From Moniliella sp. 'wahieum' (lineage: Eukaryota; Basidiomycota; Moniliellomycetes; Moniliellales; Moniliellaceae): a stretch of DNA of 64,000 bases. The position numbers and the translations under genes were made by a program. Below the pieces are notes generated by a model. It was not told where the DNA came from. It was given only the letters and a program-made list of their open reading frames with translations, and did no database searches. The DNA lies in the NCBI GenBank assembly GCA_003971905.1, contig RSEE01000035.1, positions 372,001 through 436,000 on the forward strand, written 5' to 3'. Positions 45,610-55,493 of this stretch are shown piece after piece (the stretch's first letter is position 1; each line of letters opens with the position of its first letter).

Positions 45610-47508
45610 TCAGCCTTCGTTCACCCAGCCCACCACGAACGAATATGCGCGCCCAACCGCCCCTCCCGCAAGGGAACCGAGTGATTGCCGGAACCCAAGC
45701 ACGGCCGCATCAGCGGTGGTGAGCAGCGCCTCGTTATCTTGGTAGTTGGGGAGGAAGGGGAGTACTTTGCCCAGTCCGCTGGTTGTCGACCCACCGAGCA
45801 GGGTGACGGGGTCCGCAAAGGCCGCGCGCTGGATGTGCCAGTTTTGGACACAGCGGTAGTGAAGCAAGACGGCGAGAACGATGGCCGCGTGCCAGATTTG
45901 ATGTGCATGGGCAATGTAATCAAACCGACCGGGGAAGTAGGATTCGGGGAAGTGGTGGCATAAAGAGTAAGCCAGTGACATAGGCACAATGCTAGGGGTG
46001 ACGGGGCTAGGTAGTGAATGGTGTTGGTCACGCCATGGGCATACGCGGCATGCGCAATGGGCAAGACGGCGAAGCCGGCCAAGGTGACAAAGATGGCGAT
46101 TCGGTAGCCCTTGTTGCGGCCGTTCGTTGAACCAAGGGATAAAGGGCACAATCGTGCACACACCAGAAAGGACCATGACTGTAACATATGCCCAGATAAT
46201 GTTGGGCTGTTGGTAGAACAGGTTGTACACCACCGTCCACACGCTCGCCGAGATGAGCCAACCAATACCGGTGTAATCCACACAAGCAAAGAGATTGAAG
46301 TAATGAAAGTCGGAGCAGCCGGCCATGACGTGCCAGCTGACGCTGAATGCCATGCACTCGATCGCTGCGCCCAGGTACACCAAGGAGATGATCTTGTCCA
46401 TCGGTGTCGTCGCCGCGCCGGGCAAGTCAGAGGAAGAAGGGGCCGGGAAGAGCCAGGGGGCAGCCAAGACCAAGGCGATGCCAAGAATGTGGGACCAGAC
46501 ATTCAGAGTCTCGTTGTGCCACTCAAAGGTACTCTGAACGAGCTTAGGCCATCGTTTGACGGGGATGAAGCGATAGCCAGTAAGAATGTACTCATTGTTC
46601 CTCCACAGCATCGGCAGATCAGCATAGGTGATCAACCGTCTTCCCTCCGATGCCATGTCCAGGGCTGCATCGTAAATGCGCATCTCCAGCTCCTCAGCTT
46701 GGCTCTTGGCCCGCGACACGACCGCCCGGGCCCCTGTGCCCCACTCGGCCAAACGAACCTCGAGCGTCTTGGTTGCCTGCCCCGTGCGGGACAAAAGGGC
46801 CTCCATCTCTTGGCTCCACTCGCCCCCGACAGCTTCGGTCGCCGCATCAAGGTGCGTCTTGAGGCTGGCTAGCGCACTGCCAGCCTCCATGAGGAAGCGA
46901 GCCGAAATATCTTGCACACTTTGCGACATGCTCGGCAACTTGTTCGACAGCCCGCCCAGATTGGGAGCCACGTCCGGGAAGCCGGACAGGAGCAGACGCA
47001 GCTGATCCCGGGCGGCAACGAGGTGAGCTTGCAACGCAGCTTTGGATACGTCCAGCTTGGCTGCTTCACAGGGCAGAGAGAGGGAACCCAGGCGTGCCTC
47101 CACAGAAGAGAGCTGCGCCAAAACGCTATCCCTCACCGACGCCAATGCGAGGAGGAGGCTGGGACGCAAATCCAGATAGTCTAGGCGATGGCGGTCGTCG
47201 GTCAACAAGCGCCGGGCCGCCTCTTTTCCGCCCACCATGGAAGATGAGGCAGCACGTCGTCGCCGCCGAGCGCCAGGGAAACCGGGTACAGCGCCTGACG
47301 CTGCCGGCGCCGGAACAAGTTGATCGTCGCTGCTGTCGTCGGCACTGTCGTCGGTGGCAACGGGGGCAAAGCCAAGGTCGAGCGGGTCGGGGGAAGCCTT
47401 GTCTGGACGAGCAGGGCGCGGGATACCAGCCAGGCGCGCCAAGGCGGCCACGTATCCGGAGCTGTCGGGCTCGGGTGACGAGAGAGAACGGCGATGAAGG
47501 GTGCCCAT
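45610..47508 (-). CDS. PAQR (AdipoR/haemolysin III) membrane protein, Izh3-like
   Basis: PAQR proteins are seven-helix receptors with a Zn-bound ceramidase-like site; fungal Izh proteins act in zinc and sterol homeostasis. The 632-residue frame has a 300-residue N-terminal region with long helices (EEMEAL-type heptads, QEMEALLSRTGQATKTLEVR). It then shows the family start ITYADLPMLWRNNEYILTGY, STFEWHNETLNVWSHILGIA, SVSWHVMAGCSDFHYFNLFA (conserved His and Asp) and HAHQIWHAAIVLAVLLHY with the last His pair. In the sixth-helix region the frame slips: GRNKGYRIAIFVTLAGFAVL lies in the neighbouring frame between about 46120 and 45996, then SIVPMSLAYSLC resumes. The changes are one extra base (or two missing) and one missing base. 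The long N-terminal extension is like yeast Izh3. Confidence 0.85.
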   Translation of the reverse strand: MGTLHRRSLSSPEPDSSGYVAALARLAGIPRPARPDKASPDPLDLGFAPVATDDSADDSSDDQLVPAPAASGAVPGFPGARRRRRAASSSMVGGKEAARRLLTDDRHRLDYLDLRPSLLLALASVRDSVLAQLSSVEARLGSLSLPCEAAKLDVSKAALQAHLVAARDQLRLLLSGFPDVAPNLGGLSNKLPSMSQSVQDISARFLMEAGSALASLKTHLDAATEAVGGEWSQEMEALLSRTGQATKTLEVRLAEWGTGARAVVSRAKSQAEELEMRIYDAALDMASEGRRLITYADLPMLWRNNEYILTGYRFIPVKRWPKLVQSTFEWHNETLNVWSHILGIALVLAAPWLFPAPSSSDLPGAATTPMDKIISLVYLGAAIECMAFSVSWHVMAGCSDFHYFNLFACVDYTGIGWLISASVWTVVYNLFYQQPNIIWAYVTVMVLSGVCTIVPFIPWFNERPQQGLPNRHLCHLGRLRRLAHCACRVCPWRDQHHSLPSPVTPSIVPMSLAYSLCHHFPESYFPGRFDYIAHAHQIWHAAIVLAVLLHYRCVQNWHIQRAAFADPVTLLGGSTTSGLGKVLPFLPNYQDNEALLTTADAAVLGFRQSLGSLAGGAVGRAYSFVVGWVNEG

Positions 47509-47700
47509 GGCGTGGAAAAGAAGGACGGTGGCGGGGGAGGCCTGAGGGTGGGCACCGTGGGGGGGACCTACAGACCGTAAGAGCGCCCGACGGTTGGCTG
47601 GTTAAGCAACAGCCCAGCCCGCCAGAGGGCGCGTGATGGGAAGTTTGGTGGTCGCTGATTGATTATCGGTGACCGATGAGGTGGGCGATGCATGATGCGG

Positions 47701-47765
47701 CAGATGTGTGACATGTGACATGCGTGACATGTGGTGCATGGTGCATGATGCATGATGCATGATGT
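47701..47765. repeat. Mixed TGACATG and TGATGCA word array
   Basis: Two recurrent intergenic words occur side by side: GTGTGACATGTGACATGCG followed by overlapping GCATGATGCATGATGCATG. They appear separately at 24905 and at 14530. It lies about 200 bases upstream of the PAQR start on the minus strand. Confidence 0.75.
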
Positions 47766-49252
47766 CGATGGCATAAGCACGAGATACTGGCTGGTTGCTG
47801 CTGGCGCTGATTTGCTGCTGGACCGATGTGCTGATGCAGGTGGGAGGCGCCAGCACGGGGGCAGCAAGATGTGATGGCAGCCGTGGGTACCAGTGGGTTA
47901 TGCGCATGCACATGCGCAATCTTACACCGCGGGTGGGAGTGGCCTGGGGGCAGTGGGAGCTAGTGGGCACGGGAAGCGCGCGGGCTGGCAAGCAGGCACC
48001 AGGCGGCAGCGGCAAAACAGAACAGCGGAGATGGGCCCAGGGCCAGTGTGCGGTCGCATGAAGAAGCGGCTGAATCAGGGCCAGGGCACGTGGAGCGTGG
48101 AGCACGGGGCTAGGGGCAGGGGGCGGGTGTGGTCTGGGGCAGCTGGGTTTTTGGGAGCGGCTCGGAGCGCGGAGCGCAGAGCTGGTTTCCTTGCAGGTTA
48201 TGCTTATGGCTGCCCTACCACGTAAGTAGACTTGGCAGGACTTGGCTCGGCAAACCAGGCAGGCCGTCGCCCTACCAGCATGGGTTACCAGTTACTAGTT
48301 AGGCCGGATATCCGGTTATCAATAATCGATTTATCCTATCTCGTTCTAGCGCCTAGCATGCAACCACAGACCGCATATCACATCTCACCCTTCGCATTGC
48401 CACCGCCATCACCCCCTTCTTCGAGACCCCAGACTCAGGCCTCAGGAAGCCAGGCACTAGCCTTAGCGCTTAGCCCACGCTATCTCCAACCTCCTCAGGG
48501 CCTCAGACTGTCGCTTCAAGCTTCAAGTTGGAAGCTTCATGCTTCAACGTTCACTAACGTTCAACAGCTTCAGGCTTCAGTTACTACTCCGGCGCAGACC
48601 CTCGGTGCCAGACGAGGGTGGTCATGCATGTGGACAGGGGTGGCGGGTGGACCAACACGACCCACTCCCCACAGACTGGCGGGGATTCATCTTGGGCACG
48701 GGGCGCAGCCCGCCCGCTTCGACGGGAGCGTGGGAGGGACGATGGGTTTGAACGCGACTGTGACATGTGACAAGTGACGCGTGATGCGTGTGATGAATGA
48801 TTCAGGCCTCCCTCAGCTTCAGGAACCACTGGTGTGCTGGCTCAAGCGCTCAGCCCATAGTGAGTACTGAGTTAGTCAGTGGCCGGTGACCGGTGACTGG
48901 TACTGAGTACACTGAGTTACGGAGTGCGGATGCCCAATGATTAATGGGTGATTATCCATATGCGCTGATGTAGTGCTCAGGCACTGATGATATCGATGAT
49001 GCTGATGCACTGCTGTTTTCGGAGTACTACTGATTGATTTATGATGGCGCTGTGTGCATCAGGCCTTGCCACTCCTTGTGACCGACTGGCGCGTACCAAC
49101 CCGTATCCCTCTTCTGACCTCGATCTGACCAAGCTCACCTTGCCCCCTCATAAATCCAACATTGTCAGCGCTGTCACAAGGCCACAGTTCTAATCCAATC
49201 GAGTTGCCCATGTCATCCATGCTATGAATTCAAGCGTTGAACGTCGCTGCAT

Positions 49253-49295
49253 GAGCTACTTCTTGAAGCTTGAAGTTTGAAGCTTGAAGCTTGAC
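49253..49295. repeat. GCTTGAA tandem array
   Basis: The word CTTGAAG / GCTTGAAGTTTGAAG is repeated about five times with HindIII-type AAGCTT centres. Related clusters are at 24708 and 48505-48560, all outside genes. Confidence 0.7.
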
Positions 49296-50316
49296 TAGGA
49301 CTGTGGGTACCGGGTATATAGGGCTGGGGGGGCGTTGAACCCACCGTTACGTTGAGCCGTTGGTTGAACGGCTCAAGCTGAGCGGTCACGGTGGCCGGTG
49401 AGCTCAGCGCGCTGAGCGTGAGCCACTCTGACACACGCGCTGACATGCAGATTGGATTGAATTTTTTTGCGAGTGGATTTGGATTTTGATATTTAGATCC
49501 GGATTCGAATCCAGATTTAGATTCAGTGCCTCGGTTCCGTTCGAGCGCTGGAACAGAGGGAAGTGAGGCTCACTCCTGAGGCTCAGGCCTGAGGGTAGGA
49601 GATGGTGGCGGTATTCAATATTCATCGATCATCCGAGGGGACTTGAAGCGGACTGGTATAGAAACTTAGAACTTAGCCTAATCGCTTAGGTGGGGAAAGA
49701 AGTTTTCCGGGAAAAAGTAGATAGCAGAGAGTGGGTGTGTGGGCTAGCCATGTGACTACATGCAACACGTGGCATGTGACCATGCGGGCTGGTGAGCGGT
49801 GACCGGTGACCGGCGTGACCGGTGAGTTTACCACTCAGACTGAGTACTGATGCATGATGCACTAATGAGTGCACTGTAATAAGTGGCCTGCAGCGTAGGC
49901 GCCATTCCAATCTACCACGGATGTGCCCAGGAGGACATGATGTGCGGCGTCGACGCGAGCATTCCAGGGGTTACTTGCTGTGGCGCCTGAGCAGGTGTAG
50001 GGGCGAATGCGAGATCGAGGCGGCAGTCCAACTGAGGCTCTCCCAACAAAAAGGCCCATCATAAGGGACGGTGGTACTGACGGTGCTCAGCGTCGGGCAG
50101 GGAGGAATCGTCAGGCCGTCAGGGGGCTTGGACCGCAGAAGATATCGACGTTGATGGAGAGACGGAGGGATTGCAGTGTCTCACATTTGGCTAAACGGTC
50201 CAGGACGTGAAGGAGGAAATGTTGCTGGTCACAGTCGTATAGCCGCTTGGTGCCGCGGCGTAGGGCACAATTGAGAGATCAAAAGTCGACGATGGTGGCA
50301 TGGAGAACTCAGTACT

Positions 50317-50592
50317 TCAAATGCCGTTGCTTAACTCCCACGGACATCTACCAGAGGGATGGGTACAGGTGAAGGACATCCACACCGGATAAAAGTCGGG
50401 GATGTTCTGGAGGTCCCCGCGGGCTACGAGACGAACTTTCCAGTTCTTGAAGGTGTTTTCAGCGTTCATCTTCACATTCTCGACGAAACGCGCTGACAGC
50501 ACGGTGTGCTCAGTAGGTATAGGTTCGTATCCTAGAAGGTGCCCATTATGGCCTTCAGGGCATCGTACTCGCTGCGCTCGGCAGGCTACCAC
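50317..50592 (-). pseudogene. Fragment resembling Ty1/copia reverse transcriptase
   Basis: The 91-codon frame contains TFKNWKVRLVARGDLQ, which matches the start of the copia-type reverse-transcriptase domain (K-KARLVA-G--Q). It lacks the following catalytic blocks, and I find no clear TFAPVA or YVDD motif in neighbouring frames. I read it as a decayed retrotransposon fragment. The short match could be coincidental. Confidence 0.4.
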
Positions 50593-51371
50593 CTGGCCCT
50601 ACTCTCTTGACGCTACGACGGGGCGTTCGTTCGGAGGAGCAAAAAGGGGACGCTATGCGCAGTCTCGCCAACTGAGATGCACAGCCGGTAGTAGGTGGAA
50701 CTTGCGCGTCCGCTTTCAAACGGCTGAGCGACGCGAGCCCAAACTTGCTGGCGTCCAGCCCCCATCTTGCTTAGCTCAGGGTTCTCATGGGAGAAGGGTC
50801 TGGGGGCTGGGCTGTATCGGAACCGGAGGGAAGTTCGACTATGCGCGGGCGAGCGAGATAGGCAGCGGTAGCTCAGAGATGGCGGTCAAGAGAAACCGGG
50901 GCTCCTATGGCTAATGCGCATTTTGTCAAAGGTATTTAGTAGGGGGGAGCATATACACGGGAGTATCTAGTAGTGCGATACAGGTATGCTATACTACCGT
51001 GGTGAAGTGGTGAACTCGGGGGGCAGAGAGATTGTGAGGCCTCAGCCTGGGGCATGTGGGGCGTGGTGGTCAAACGGCAAGGGCCTATAATAGTAGGGGG
51101 GTGTCATGCATACTAAACCTCGTTTCAATTTCCATCAATTCTGCATCCCGTGAATCTCGCTTTCCCTTTCCCTTACGGCTGTTCTCTGTCCGATGCCTCT
51201 TATGTCCTCTTTCCTCCGTCTCTGTGGAATCAGGAGGACCTTGTGGTCTTCCTCGCCTAGGCCCGACTGATCATACTGTCCCATTGGGGGGTAGTGGTGG
51301 AAAAGAGGATTCGTGACGGCCGATAGCAAGGGGGGGGCTGGGGCACTTGAGCGAAGGCGGAGTAGGGGGGG

Positions 51372-51376
51372 TAATT
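51372..51376. other. Left target-site duplication TAATT
   Basis: TAATT directly before the first LTR is repeated directly after the second LTR (52777-52781). A 5-base duplication is the usual footprint of LTR-retrotransposon integrase. Confidence 0.9.
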
Positions 51377-51615
51377 TGTTGGCCTAGGGAGCCGGACGGG
51401 CAGAAGGATGAGGAGAAGGTGATGGATTGGAGCCAGAGTTGGGTCTGGGTACAGAGGCATCTATATAGGAGGCTGGACTAGGCACAGGGACAGTGAGTCA
51501 CACAGGAGAGAGTGCAGGGCACAGGGACAGTGACACGCAGGACGTCAGCGTGGAAGCCGATGGAACCGAGGCGAACCTGGTCTACCGACTGGGAGCCAGA
51601 GGATCACAGTCAACA
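51377..51615 (+). repeat. Left LTR, 239 bases
   Basis: Starts TGTTGGCCTAGGG and ends CACAGTCAACA. It matches the right LTR at every position except one G lacking in CGCAGGACG. Confidence 0.92.
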
Positions 51616-52338
51616 CCCCCGCTGGCCAGGGAACCCGGAGACATCGGTTGTGGGATGAGCTCCTGCCAGTGGATGTAGAGAGGGGAGGACTTGAGTGGCA
51701 ACCGGGACGAATGGCCTGGAGTTGTGCATGGCCACACGACTGGCCTACACCCCCGCTGTCCAGGATGACACCTGAACGAGCCGAGCGCTTGTGGTTGGTG
51801 TATTGTGCGACGCCAGATGCTTGTAGAAGTCTTAGAAGTAAAAGTAGTAGGGGTTGCGCCCCGAAGCGATTTGGTGGGCAAAAGTAAAAAGCACCAGTTA
51901 TAGGTGTAGTGAAAGAAAATTGGAAACTTGGAGTAAATGCGGTCCAAGGTCGTTTGGCATCAAAATTGGATGCGTTTGGTAGTTGTTTGGTTCCGCATGC
52001 CTGGTGCCAGTGGGGTCCATTGGGCATGGGAAATGAACGGGCGCTATGCGTCAACCGTCTTGATCTGTTTGGGTTCTCTTTGTTGTTGAAAAAGAGGAGT
52101 GGAAGAAGTTGGGTGACCACCCCCCCCCATCCTTTCCCCAGGTGCCCCGGATGAATTGGCAATCCGGGGCGTGTAGCCGTGGGTGGGGCACTTGATGAGC
52201 AGCCACCCCCGCTTTCTGCGATTCGCCTGCGCCGTTTTGTCGTTGGAGGAATTTCGTCTCGTTGACGATACCCGACACGTTTTGTTCCGTCGTGTGTTGT
52301 CCCTAAAAATCATTGCCCCATCTGTGGGGGACGAGTGT

Positions 52339-52420
52339 GCCGATTGTGGCGGTAGTATGCCGATTGTGGCGGGTAGTATGCCGATTGTGGCGGTAAGGCG
52401 CCGATTGTGGCGGTGGTGTT
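52339..52420. repeat. Four tandem copies of a 20-21-base unit inside the element
   Basis: GCCGATTGTGGCGG(G)TAGTAT is repeated about four times with small changes. Copies vary in length, so it does not keep a reading frame. It lies about 120 bases before the right LTR. Confidence 0.85.
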
Positions 52421-52536
52421 GTTGGGCGGGAGGACGGGTGTGTCTTGTGGGCTTGGCGGCTTAGCTTGGGCTTGTAGGCTTGGGGGTGGGCTTGCTTGAA
52501 GAGCGCTCCCCTTCCGGGGGGATCAGATTGTAGCTC

Positions 52537-52776
52537 TGTTGGCCTAGGGAGCCGGACGGGCAGAAGGATGAGGAGAAGGTGATGGATTGGAGCCAGAGTT
52601 GGGTCTGGGTACAGAGGCATCTATATAGGAGGCTGGACTAGGCACAGGGACAGTGAGTCACACAGGAGAGAGTGCAGGGCACAGGGACAGTGACACGCAG
52701 GGACGTCAGCGTGGAAGCCGATGGAACCGAGGCGAACCTGGTCTACCGACTGGGAGCCAGAGGATCACAGTCAACA
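52537..52776 (+). repeat. Right LTR, 240 bases
   Basis: Same sequence as the left LTR with GGG in place of GG in CGCAGGGACG. It is followed directly by TAATT at 52777-52781, the second half of the target duplication. Confidence 0.92.
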
Positions 52777-52781
52777 TAATT

Positions 52782-53504
52782 GGTTTTCATTATCGATTAC
52801 GCGTTGCGATCCATTAGATTATCGATGGCCAATTAATGAGGCCTGAGGATTATTGAGTGCCGAGGAACCGAGACGGCGGTGGAGCAGTAGGGCAGCCTCC
52901 AGCGTGTACACACGTGGCTTGCAATGCAGCGGCGGAGCGGCATGGCGCCAGTGTGGGGGCGACAGGGGGAAGGGTGATGTGTGACGCGTGACGGGGGAGG
53001 CGAGGCGACGCAGAGACTGGTGTGGTGGCGCGGCGGGCGCTTAGCGCTTACTGCCACTCAGCGGTCGGGGAGTGGGTGCTGGTGACGAGCGTGTGACGAG
53101 CAGCAGCATCTGGTCGCCGCAAGCGGGGATCGGGGATCGGAGGGCGTGTTGCCGCCGCAGCGGGTGGGCTGTCGTGGGGCACCCAGCACGGCGCCAGTCT
53201 TGGTCCCCTGCCATTCAGACCGCCGGGCTGCCCAACTGCCGTCCCTTGGCCTAACCACCACCCACCACCACCACCACCACCTTCTCCGCCTCCTCCTCCT
53301 CCGCTTCCTCCTCCTCCTCCTCGCCTCCTCCCCGCCCTCCCCATTCCCCCTCCTCCTCCTGCGCCAGCCTCCGCGGCGCTTGTGCTGCTGCCCCCCGTCG
53401 TCTGTTTGCCTCGTCCGCCCCCCGCTCCGCTCCGCTCTCTCTGCCCCGATACCAGCCACCCGTGCCGCACGACCCGCATCCCCCCCGTGTCCCCCCCCAC
53501 CCAC
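52782..53504. other. Upstream region and C/T-rich leader of the Gln-rich gene
   Basis: From the LTR element to the start ATG at 53505. The last 250 bases are pyrimidine- and CCACCA/CTCCTC-rich, as in many fungal promoters and 5' leaders. An open frame runs through but starts upstream of any good Met, and I treat it as untranslated. Confidence 0.5.
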
Positions 53505-53900
53505 ATGTCCGACCGCGCCGCTCTCCACGCTAGCCTGGCCACTGCCGGCATTCCGGCACCCCCCGAGTACGCTGCCTACGCTGGCCACCCGCAACCCGCC
53601 GACGCATACGGCTACGCCTCCCTTGAACGCCATCTCGCCGCCCTCCAACTCACCGCGCCCGAATCGCGCGGGCACACACTCCCCGCTCACCACGGCTTCC
53701 AGCACGCCCAGTCCCTGTCTCCGCCTCAGCACCCGCCCCCGTTCCAGCACCAGTACCACCACCACGCATCCCACCCATCTCAGCACCGCGACTATTCCCC
53801 ACAGCAGCAAGAGCTACACATCCAACTCCAGCTGCGTCAGCGCGCCGAACTGGCACGCCTCATGATGCTCAAACAGCAGCAACAGCAGCACCAACAGGAA

Positions 53901-53931
<31 letters not shown>

Positions 53932-54976
53932 TCGTCCAGCAACGCCTTCTCGACCAACGCACTCAGCACTATCTCCAGCTCCAACAACTGCAGCAGCTTC
54001 GTCTCGAGGAGGAGGTGCAGCAGCGTGCCTATCAGCAGCAGCTCCGTCTCGAGGAGGAGGCGCAGCAGCTTGCCTACCAACATCAGCTCCGTCTCGAGGA
54101 AGAGGCTCAGCAGCGTGCTTATCAGCAGCACCGCCTGCGCTTGCTCGAGCAGGAGAAGGTTCGTCAGCAGATGCAGCAACAGCAGCAGCAGCAGCAACGC
54201 TTGTATGAGTACCATCGCCGCATCCACCTCGCTAATGTAGAAGCCCACCGGCAACAGCAGCAACACGATCCACTTCTTTCCCAGCTGCCCAACTTAATGA
54301 CCCACACCACCCCCAGCCGCAGCAGTGGTCGCCCACTGTCTATGACCCTATTAATGTCGAACCGACGCCTGCCAGTCCCCTAGCCCCACCCTACGACCAG
54401 CACATTCATCGATCCCCCGCCTCTCTGTGGCAAGAAACCGACTCTGGTCTCGCTGTGGCCGGTTCCTCTGTCCCAGCCGACCCCACCTCTATCAGTTCCC
54501 CCCCCAAGCCCCAACAGACTGGGCTGCACTCGCCGCCTGCCAGCGTGACGGACCGGAGCGCATCTCCGCCTCAAGGATCAATCTCGACCGCCTCATCGCA
54601 GGCCGCTAGTGGCACCCCACCCACCCCACCCTCCCCCCTAGCGCAAGCGACGCCCGCGGGAGGAGCGAGCAAGCAACGTGCTGTCGCGTTGGCGGACCGG
54701 GTGGCGTCCTGGCGTGCATCGAGCGGCAAGGCGCCCGAGCCGGCCGCCGGGCAAGACCTCCCAGGCACGGCACCGGCACCAGCGCGCTTGGCGCCATTGC
54801 GTGCACGTGCGCGTGGGTCGATGGCCGTGACGCGGATGCCGGTGCGGCAGCCACGCGGTCCTCCGACCGAGTTGCAGCAATTGGAGAAACAAAACTTCCT
54901 CACCCGTCGCTGCCCTGCCATGCTGCCCTCGACCTCTACCTCTTCCTCTGCCTCTTCCTCTGTTGAATCTGCCTAA
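53505..54976 (+). CDS. Gln-rich coiled-coil protein with 15-residue repeats
   Basis: No named family. The ATG at 53505 starts MSDRAALHASLATAGIPAPP. After a His/Pro/Gln-rich segment come CAG-coded poly-Gln runs. Then a 15-residue repeat QLRLEEEAQQRAYQQ occurs three times (about 53999-54133), strongly predicted as a coiled coil. The frame then appears to end after HTTPSRSSGRPLSM, but one C missing from 54310-54314 continues it as PQPQQWSPTVYDPINVEP. A Ser/Pro/Thr-rich C-terminal part follows, ending with PRGPPTELQQLEKQNFLTRR and a stop at 54974-54976. The last motif looks like a conserved short region of uncharacterised fungal proteins; I am recalling this, not testing it. A role in transcription or RNA granules is only a guess from composition. 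Confidence 0.7.
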
Positions 54977-55493
54977 CTCTCCCACTTGCTCGAGGCTAGG
55001 GCTACGCGCTAAGCCCTTGGTGGTGGTGGGGTGGGTTGGCCCATACGATGACGGTGGAGATTTGACCTTGTTGTCTACTTTTTTTTTCCTTGGTACATAT
55101 CCCTTTGCCCCCGAACCGATCCAACGTCCAACCCTCTGTCTTCGTCGCATTTTGTGTTTCCGTTTCCCCGTCGGCTCTGAGGCCGTTGCTCATCATGAGC
55201 CCTCCTGCAACCCTCTCGTTTCCGCTTTGGTTCTTCTTCTTCCCCTCCTTGCACTCAAACCATGGATCTTGTTTGCACCAACGTTCTACAGATGTCTGAC
55301 GGTCTCAGGAGAACGGTTGGATGAACGTGAAGGTTCCCATTGGCTGTGCATTATACAAAACAAATAGACGCAAGTCTTGTGTCCCAGCTGCAACGTGGGC
55401 TCAGTCACAGTAGGCAACATATATACATGCTGATGGGGGCGAAAAAGAGGGACGGCACTGTGAAGACGACGGCCGAGGCGAAAAGACATTGGT
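54977..55493. other. Tail-to-tail spacer, 0.5 kb
   Basis: 3' regions of the Gln-rich and MFS genes. A T9 run is at 55080. No gene. Confidence 0.5.

Larger units (their letters stand above)
47509..51371. other. Gene-poor repeat-rich region, 3.9 kb
   Basis: No intact gene. It is crowded with short palindrome-centred words: TGACATGTGACATG and TGATGCA arrays (47701-47765), GCTTCAAGCTTCAAG (48511), GGCCGGTGACCGGTGACTGG (48881), CTTGAAGCTTGAAG (49254), CCGGTGACCGG (49801). A copia-like reverse-transcriptase remnant is at 50317-50592. The region joins directly to the LTR element. Confidence 0.55.
51377..52776 (+). mobile_element. Complete non-autonomous LTR retroelement, 1.4 kb
   Basis: Two direct repeats of 239 and 240 bases bound a 921-base interior. 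The element begins TGTTGG and ends CAACA, the TG...CA form of LTRs, and sits between identical TAATT duplications. The LTRs differ by a single G in one GG/GGG run, so insertion is recent. The interior has no frame with Gag, protease, integrase, reverse transcriptase or RNase H motifs and is too small for a polyprotein. It must be a non-autonomous (TRIM- or LARD-like) element mobilised by a relative elsewhere. A TATATA at 51462-51467 in the LTR suggests + strand transcription. I cannot identify a clear primer-binding site; the first TGG after the LTR is 6 bases in. The copia-like fragment at 50317 is not part of it. Confidence 0.88.

Noticed and set aside
47568-50000. Several 70- to 170-codon frames between the PAQR gene and the retroelement
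   Set aside because: They overlap on both strands, are built from repeat words, and have no splice sites or domains.
51545-52162. 205-codon minus-strand frame inside the LTR element, as a possible protein
   Set aside because: It runs out through the LTR, lacks retroelement motifs, and nothing in composition suggests Gag.
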